Source of the DNA: Bin87 sp034428455
GTDB lineage: Bacteria > Chloroflexota > Dehalococcoidia > Lucifugimonadales > UBA3495
Length of the DNA stretch: 51,566 nucleotides
NCBI GenBank assembly: GCA_034428455.1
Contig: DAOUHZ010000132.1
Coordinates: 1-51,566 of the forward strand
Direction: 5' to 3'
Shown: positions 47,159-51,566 of the stretch, piece by piece
Layout of the letters: every line of letters starts with the position of its first letter
Position numbering within the stretch: the first letter of the stretch is position 1
The notes under the pieces: generated by a model
Told to the model about the DNA's origin: nothing
Seen by the model: the letters and a program-made list of their open reading frames with translations, nothing else
The model's database searches: none
Program-made: the position numbers and the translations under genes

Positions 47159-47677
47159 CTACTGGCTCTCTCCTGATTGATCGTCCGGCGTCATATCGCT
47201 TGGCGGGAGGCCCAGGGCTTCTTCGATGCGCCTGAACCGGGATTCCAAGGTCAACCCGTCGCGTACGCGGCGCAGTTCAGCCTCGGCACGCTCGGCTCTT
47301 TGCCTTTCCTGTTCCGCCTGTTGACGCTCACGCTCGGCTTGAGCCTGCAACTGCTCGGCCCGCACCTGAAGTTGGCCTATCAGTTCCTGCGCCTCGCTCG
47401 CTTTTTGCTCAGACTTCTTCGCAGCTTCAACCGCATTCTTGGCAGTCTCAGCCGCTTCGTCAGCACGTCGGCGCTCACGTTCGGCGCGATCGTCCCGCAA
47501 CAGTCCCAGTACCAAAGCAAAACCTCCTAAACCGTTGCCGCTGAGGGCAATGGTCAACTGAACAACACCGGCTACGGTGTTGTATTGGATGGCCAACCAG
47601 GCCAGCGCCGCCATGACCACCAGCGACGTAGTGTAGGCGGCAAATGCCAGTATATACAACTGCCGCCGGGGGTTCAC
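47159..47677 (-). CDS. Membrane protein with long cytoplasmic coiled coil
   Basis: About 172 residues. Two membrane helices (LAFAAYTTSLVVMAALAWLA and VVQLTIALSGNGLGGFALVL) are followed by a continuous Glu/Arg/Gln-rich coiled coil (DDRAERERRRADEAAETAKN onward) ending in a short acidic tail. No ATG lies in a suitable place: GTG at 47677 gives VNPRRQLYILAF, and TTG at 47689, two bases after the alaX stop, is also possible. An ATG at 47752 would overlap alaX. No family is recognised. It is coupled between alaX and hyuA. Confidence 0.55.
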   Translation of the reverse strand: MNPRRQLYILAFAAYTTSLVVMAALAWLAIQYNTVAGVVQLTIALSGNGLGGFALVLGLLRDDRAERERRRADEAAETAKNAVEAAKKSEQKASEAQELIGQLQVRAEQLQAQAERERQQAEQERQRAERAEAELRRVRDGLTLESRFRRIEEALGLPPSDMTPDDQSGESQ

Positions 47678-47690
47678 CCAAGCGCTCAAT

Positions 47691-48410
47691 TCAGTCCGCC
47701 AGGGCGATGCGCAGCCGCTTGTTGATCCTCCCCTTGCTCTCGTGACCCACAACCTGGATGTGGCCCACCTCGCCGGTGTTGCGCACGTGAGTGCCCCCGT
47801 CGGCCTGTAGATCCAGACCTTGAATGTCGATGGTGCGGACTTCGGCGGTCGCCGCCGGCAGCAAGTTGATCTTGGTGCGGATCAGGTCGGGATGCGCGTC
47901 GGCTTCGTGCCGGCTCAGGAAGCCCACGCCGATGTCCCGTCCTTCCGCAACCTCGGCGTTGATGCGCGCCTGGACCTCGTCGGCGAACTCGGCCGACATG
48001 TTCTCCAGCTCGAAGTCCATGCGGGCGCGTCCGGGCTGCATATCGCCGCCGGTAACCAGCGCCCCGTAGTCGCGCCACACGACTCCGCACAGGATGTGCA
48101 GGGCCGTATGTGTGCGCATCAGGAGATAGCGCCGTTCCCAGTCGATGGCTCCATGCACCGCGGCGCCCACGGCCGGGCGGTCCGAGCCGTCGATGGCGTG
48201 CACGATGGAACCGCCGGCGCGGGACGCCTTCGTAACGCGAAACTCCGCGCCCGACGCATCGGTCAGCGTGCCCACGTCACAGGGCTGGCCTCCGCCCCCG
48301 ATGTAGAAGGCGGTGCGGTCCAGCACCACGCCGCCGTCATCCGTAACCGCTGTTACGGTGGCGTCGAACTCGGATACGTAAGCGTCGGTCAGGAACAGCA
48401 AATCGGTCAT
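47691..48410 (-). CDS. alaX: AlaX-type alanyl-tRNA editing protein
   Basis: A 239-residue free-standing editing domain that hydrolyses mischarged Ser- or Gly-tRNA(Ala). FYIGGGGQPCDVGTL is the AlaX-M glycine motif, RTHTALHIL carries two zinc histidines (His101, His105) and DGGTHVRNTGEVG the third. The D in place of the C of CGGTHV occurs in many AlaX proteins. GAGG lies before the ATG. It is transcribed from a promoter divergent from dnaN and heads the long minus-strand series ending at hyuB. Complete length. Confidence 0.9.
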   Translation of the reverse strand: MTDLLFLTDAYVSEFDATVTAVTDDGGVVLDRTAFYIGGGGQPCDVGTLTDASGAEFRVTKASRAGGSIVHAIDGSDRPAVGAAVHGAIDWERRYLLMRTHTALHILCGVVWRDYGALVTGGDMQPGRARMDFELENMSAEFADEVQARINAEVAEGRDIGVGFLSRHEADAHPDLIRTKINLLPAATAEVRTIDIQGLDLQADGGTHVRNTGEVGHIQVVGHESKGRINKRLRIALAD

Positions 48411-48457
48411 GGTAGCCTCTTCAGGGGTCGCAGCGGGATGTTTCGGGGACGGCGAAC

Positions 48458-48466
48458 ATTATAGCA
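48458..48466 (-). promoter_or_regulatory. Extended -10 promoter for alaX
   Basis: Minus strand TGCTATAAT (48466 to 48458), a perfect extended -10, without a recognisable -35. Transcription would begin near 48451, about 40 bases before the alaX ATG. It faces the equally perfect element for dnaN. Confidence 0.5.
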
Positions 48467-48477
48467 AGCAACCCCCG

Positions 48478-48486
48478 TGCTATAAT
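48478..48486 (+). promoter_or_regulatory. Extended -10 promoter for dnaN
   Basis: Plus strand TGCTATAAT at 48478-48486, again perfect and lacking a good -35. Start near 48493, leaving about 27 bases to the ATG at 48520. The mirror-image arrangement with the alaX element spans only 29 bases. Confidence 0.55.
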
Positions 48487-48519
48487 CTCGCCCAATCTCA
48501 TAGTACGGATTAATGTGAT

Positions 48520-49683
48520 ATGCGCCTGTCATGTCTTCAGGAGAACCTAGCCCGCGGATTGGGTGTGGTGAGCCGGGCGGTTGCCAGCAGATCGACGCTG
48601 CCGATAACCCAAAACGTTCTGCTCCGCACCGACCAGGGCATGCTGATGCTGTCCGCCACCAACCTCGAAATCGCCATCACCACGTGGATTGGCGCGATGA
48701 TTGAGGAAGAAGGGTCGATAACGGTTCCTCACCGCTTGCTGGCCGACTGGGTCAACACCCGTCCCAGCGACCGGATTGACCTCGACCTGGGCGGACCCGA
48801 GGCCGACGGCCCGGCCAGCGGAGGCAGCGTTTTGCACCTGGCCTGCGGTCGCGCCGTGACCCATATCAACGGAGCCGACGCCTCCGACTTCCCACCAGTT
48901 CCCCAGGTGGACACCGGCACTGCCATTGACATCGACCCCAGCGTCCTGCGCTCCGGGATAAGCCTGGTGGCATTCTCCGCCGCCACCGACGAATCTCGGC
49001 CGGTGCTGACCGGCGTTGAACTCAAGCTCAACGAGTCCAACGTGGTGATGGCCGCTGCCGACGGCTTCCGACTGGCGGTCTATTCCGGCCAGATTCCCCA
49101 GTCAGTGGACGAGGAAATCAAGGTGATCGTTCCGGCGCGAACCATGCAGGAAGTGCAGCGCCTGGCTTCGGAACAGAGCAGCCCGGTCCAGATGACCTTG
49201 TCCCCCGATCGCGGGCAGGCCATGTTCAAGCTGGAGCACGTCGAGATTGTTTCCCAGCTGCTCCAGGGCAGTTTTCCGAATTACGAGCAGCTCATTCCCG
49301 AGCGGTATGAGACCCGGGCAGTGATGGAACTGGACGACCTGAAGCGCGCCACGCAGTCGGCGTCAGTATTCGCCCGGGACGGCAGCAATATCGTCCGGCT
49401 GGAGATGATGCCCCAGGAAGCCAGCGACGGCGGCCAGCTCAAGGTTTCGGCGCGCTCCGAAGAGGTCGGTGACAGCCTGGACGAGCTGGACATCGATCAG
49501 TTGGACGGCGCGGACGCCAAGATCGCCTTCAACGTTCGCTACCTTCAGGACATTGTGAACGTGCTGGGACGGGGCAAAGTCGCCATCGAGGTGACCAACT
49601 CCTCCAGCCCCGGCGTGTTCCGGCCCGCCGACTCCGACCGATACGTACATGTGGTCATGCCAATGTATGTCCAATGGCAGTAG
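48520..49683 (+). CDS. dnaN: DNA polymerase III subunit beta (sliding clamp)
   Basis: A 387-residue sliding clamp with the three-domain layout. Domain 1 begins CLQENLARGLGVVSRAV, the central part holds LVAFSAATDESRPVLTGVEL and AADGFRLAVYSG, and the end reads DRYVHVVMPMYVQW, close to the canonical Y-x-Y-V-V-M-P-M-R-L. The clamp encircles DNA and tethers the replicative polymerase. No dnaA, recF or gyrB lies beside it, so it is away from the usual origin cluster or the second copy. A perfect extended -10 is upstream; no strong ribosome site is visible. Its 3' end overlaps the recombinase frame on the other strand by 29 bases. Confidence 0.95.
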   Translation: MRLSCLQENLARGLGVVSRAVASRSTLPITQNVLLRTDQGMLMLSATNLEIAITTWIGAMIEEEGSITVPHRLLADWVNTRPSDRIDLDLGGPEADGPASGGSVLHLACGRAVTHINGADASDFPPVPQVDTGTAIDIDPSVLRSGISLVAFSAATDESRPVLTGVELKLNESNVVMAAADGFRLAVYSGQIPQSVDEEIKVIVPARTMQEVQRLASEQSSPVQMTLSPDRGQAMFKLEHVEIVSQLLQGSFPNYEQLIPERYETRAVMELDDLKRATQSASVFARDGSNIVRLEMMPQEASDGGQLKVSARSEEVGDSLDELDIDQLDGADAKIAFNVRYLQDIVNVLGRGKVAIEVTNSSSPGVFRPADSDRYVHVVMPMYVQWQ

Positions 49684-51194
49684 CATTTGGGGCAATCTCG
49701 ACTGGGATCTTGACGGCCTCCCGGGTAGCCTCTACCCGGACACCAAATGCGTTCAACGTAGCGCGTTTGCCCTCAAAGTCGAGATCGTCCAAATTCTCGG
49801 CTAGGGATGTGCAATATTGGGCGATGCGATCGCCGGCCTCGGCCGCATCGTCTTGTTGCCGTTTCTGCTCCCTCCAATACACGCAGGCCAGATTCCTTTT
49901 CGTCACGACGGAACTTCAAGGGACCTAGTTGGGTCTCAAGCAATTCCTGGTCGACCACGGCGCTCTGGTAGAGTTCGAGGAGCCGGCGCTGTTGTCTGGT
50001 CAGGTCGTTAATTTCCTTGCGCAACTCTTTCATTTTTGCGCCCAAGTTTCCCTCACCGGTATCCAAATAGCTTTGCCAATCACCGATCAGTGCGGACGGG
50101 TCTCTGATGGTCTCCGTGACCTTTCTCCAGACGATGGCCTCCAAATCGTCGGCCGGGATGTATCCCTCGTGGCATGTGGAGGCCCTCTGCGTGGTATGCC
50201 AGGTGCCCCGACACCGGTAGTAACGAAGTCGGAAACGCTGGAACGACGATCCAGCGAGGCCCATGCCACAGGTACCGCAAAAGACCAGGCCGGTCAGGAG
50301 ATATTGTTGCTTGATCCGTTTGTCGTATTTGGCTTGGCGGACCGTCAATAGCCGTTGGACCTTTTCGAATTGAGCTTCGGTGACCAGTGGAGGAGTGAAT
50401 CCTTCGATTTTTATCCATTCGTCTTCAGGACGGTCAGTGTGCTCAATGCGGCCGCCTTCGAGTTTGCGATGCCGCTGTTGACCGTAGAATTGGACTCCCG
50501 TGTAGGCCGGGTTCTTCAAGATCCTCTCTACACCTATCGACCACCACATCTTCCCCCTTTTGGTCGGAATTTTGGCTTCGTTCAGGCTCACGGCGATCTT
50601 GTAGACGCTGCGCCCTTCCAAAGCCCATTGGAAGATCTGCTTAACGACTGGCCCTTCAGTTTCGTTGATCTTCCTCACCTTCTCCATCTTATCGTAGTCA
50701 TACCCGTACAGGCCGGTGCCCGTGCCACAGGGCAGTCGCCCGTTTTGCGCCACTTTGTTCTTGCCCCGCAACGTGTTTTCCGCAATGTTCTTGTGCTCCC
50801 TTTGAGCGACGTAGGTTTTGATGTATGTGATGAGCTTTCCCTCCGGGGAGGCATCGGTCTTGTCGAGGACGAAATGCAGGGCGACCCCTGCCTGTTCACA
50901 CTCGTGTATGAGTTTCAGGATGATGAAGGGGTCTCTAGCCAGCCGGTCGGGTTTGTATACGATCACCGCGTCGACCAGATTATTGGCGACGGCGTGTCGC
51001 ATCTCGTTGAGACCGGGCCGTTCAAGATAGATGCCACTCACGGAGTCTTTCCAAACGAATTTGGGGTTGCCCGGAAAGCCAAGTATCCCGGCTTCTGCGC
51101 GACTCAGCTCGACTTGGGTTTCGAGAGAGGTGCCATCGGATTCTTGTTGGTCTGTGCTTACGCGAGCGTAAAGTGCATATTCAGGAGTCGACAT
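49655..51194 (-). pseudogene. Large serine site-specific recombinase, frameshifted near the C-terminus
   Basis: The N-terminal 430 residues are a good serine recombinase: YALYARVSTDQQESD with catalytic Ser13, PDRLARDPF, a recombinase domain (GYDYDKMEKVRKINETEGPVV) and a zinc ribbon (VFCGTCGMGLAGSSF, YYRCRGTWHTTQ). After FRRDEK, near 49890, the reading frame moves: the proper C-terminus RNLACVYWREQKRQQDDAAE to FGVRVEATREAVKIPVEI lies in another frame ending at 49655. The break falls in an AAAAGG run, so slippage, error or true inactivation are all possible. GGAGG precedes the ATG. Such enzymes integrate or excise elements of tens of kilobases. Confidence 0.85.
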
Positions 51195-51220
51195 GATTTT
51201 CCTCCAGATGTCGTAAAACT

Positions 51221-51250
51221 GGCGGAGCCGTCGTCTGCGGCGGCTCCGCC
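51221..51250 (-). terminator. Terminator-like hairpin upstream of the recombinase
   Basis: GGCGGAGCCG (51221-51230) pairs with CGGCTCCGCC (51241-51250). On the minus strand it is followed by AGTTTTACG, a short T-run. It could end the transcript of the small frame at 51260-51541 before the recombinase. Confidence 0.55.
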
Positions 51251-51259
51251 GGGTGTTGT

Positions 51260-51541
51260 TCAGGCCACAGCGGTAAGCTCTGGTCCATCGTCATCGTCTT
51301 GTGCGTCGCCCGGGCGCCGGCCAAACAGAATCTGCTCGATCCAGCGACGTCGCGCTCCGTCGTCAGGTCTGCGGATCATCGTGAGCGTGACCTGAAAATC
51401 CTGGTAGCTGCGCTTGTCGGGTACAGCTGAAGGTGCGATCTCGCGTATAGTATCGGGATGCACCTCTACCCTGATGTCCAAGCTGGTCTTTACGCAAAAT
51501 TTAGGAAAAGTATAAAGACAGGGTAAGCTGGCTTGACCCAA
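51260..51541 (-). CDS. Small hypothetical protein upstream of the recombinase
   Basis: Up to 93 residues, not recognised. VHPDTIREIAPSAVPDKRSY and MIRRPDDGARRRWIEQILFG are the ordered-looking parts, with an acidic tail (GDAQDDDDGPELTAVA). Translation may begin later than the ATG at 51541, for example at a TTG or GTG before DIRVEVHPD, since a TATACT hexamer lies inside the first codons. It may be a cargo or control gene of the element carrying the recombinase. Confidence 0.35.
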   Translation of the reverse strand: MGQASLPCLYTFPKFCVKTSLDIRVEVHPDTIREIAPSAVPDKRSYQDFQVTLTMIRRPDDGARRRWIEQILFGRRPGDAQDDDDGPELTAVA

Positions 51542-51566
51542 ACATCACTAAAGGTTCAGCCATGCT

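Larger units (their letters stand above)
51195..51566. other. Region right of the recombinase, running off the window
   Basis: It holds a hairpin (51221-51250), a small minus-strand reading frame (51260-51541), and a TATACT hexamer on the minus strand near 51510-51515 that could be its promoter. No further gene can be supported before the window ends. Confidence 0.4.

Noticed and set aside
47691..48410. Loss of the zinc cysteine in alaX (DGGTHV instead of CGGTHV)
   Set aside because: This substitution is common in stand-alone AlaX proteins, so it is not unusual.
1..51566. CRISPR arrays, tRNA, rRNA or tmRNA genes
   Set aside because: No regularly spaced direct repeats and no T-arm or anticodon-type cloverleaf could be found in the gaps between genes.

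Overview
The window is about 51.6 kb of fairly GC-rich bacterial chromosome. No rRNA or tRNA gene is present to fix the taxon. The catabolic paralogues (two GMC oxidoreductases, three near-identical SDRs, amidohydrolases, hydantoinase HyuA/HyuB), four Uma2-type nuclease-fold genes, a UGSC-family selenoprotein, many small toxin-antitoxin modules and short inverted-repeat families suggest an uncultured Chloroflexota lineage such as SAR202/Dehalococcoidia. That placement is inference from gene content, not proof.

Layout. 1-8.3 kb: end of a beta-propeller gene, then a minus-strand run (GMC oxidoreductase, amidohydrolase, bacterial voltage-gated sodium-channel homologue, pyrE), then a large plus-strand regulator combining GAF, a degenerate kinase, a receiver and a winged helix. 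8.3-15.8 kb: gamma-glutamyltransferase, a restriction-modification pair whose predicted endonuclease carries its own HTH domain, an amidohydrolase, ispH, and a coupled trio (PaREP1/HEPN-like, hicB, hicA). 15.8-18.3 kb: a decayed restriction island (broken vsr, HNH nuclease, C5-methylase and P-loop fragments) and a voltage-gated potassium-channel homologue whose selectivity filter is replaced. 18.3-23.7 kb: the same-strand series SDR, Uma2, secreted CSC protein, Uma2, SDR, then an MFS transporter. 23.7-27.7 kb: a DNA methyltransferase-HNH fusion, TlpA-like and CopD-like genes, a Trm112 protein and a DUF7662-PIN pair.

27.7-30.1 kb (minus strand) holds a UGSC-family selenoprotein. Its UGA codon is followed 13 nt later by a perfect 6-bp hairpin, and the gene sits behind its usual conserved partner. 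Conventional gene calling would split it in two. 30.4-41 kb: Uma2, an NHL propeller, SDR, VOC, GNAT, a second GMC oxidoreductase, a retropepsin-like protease pair, another PaREP1/Uma2 pair, thiolase and a family-5 uracil-DNA glycosylase. 41.1-48.4 kb is one long minus-strand gene series: alaX, a membrane coiled-coil gene, hyuA, higB, higA, a PIG-L deacetylase, a Panacea antitoxin with an overlapping small partner, and hyuB. Hydantoinase subunits A and B are therefore separated by about 2.4 kb of mostly toxin-antitoxin genes. 48.5-51.6 kb: dnaN, read from a divergent promoter pair shared with alaX, meets a frameshifted large serine recombinase tail to tail, which suggests an integrated element entering from the right.

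The strongest second-look items are the selenoprotein, the two channels with non-canonical filters, the pseudo-kinase/response-regulator fusion, the HTH-fused nuclease with a palindrome before its methylase, the Panacea partner gene, and a 33-nt start-site segment shared by two unrelated genes.
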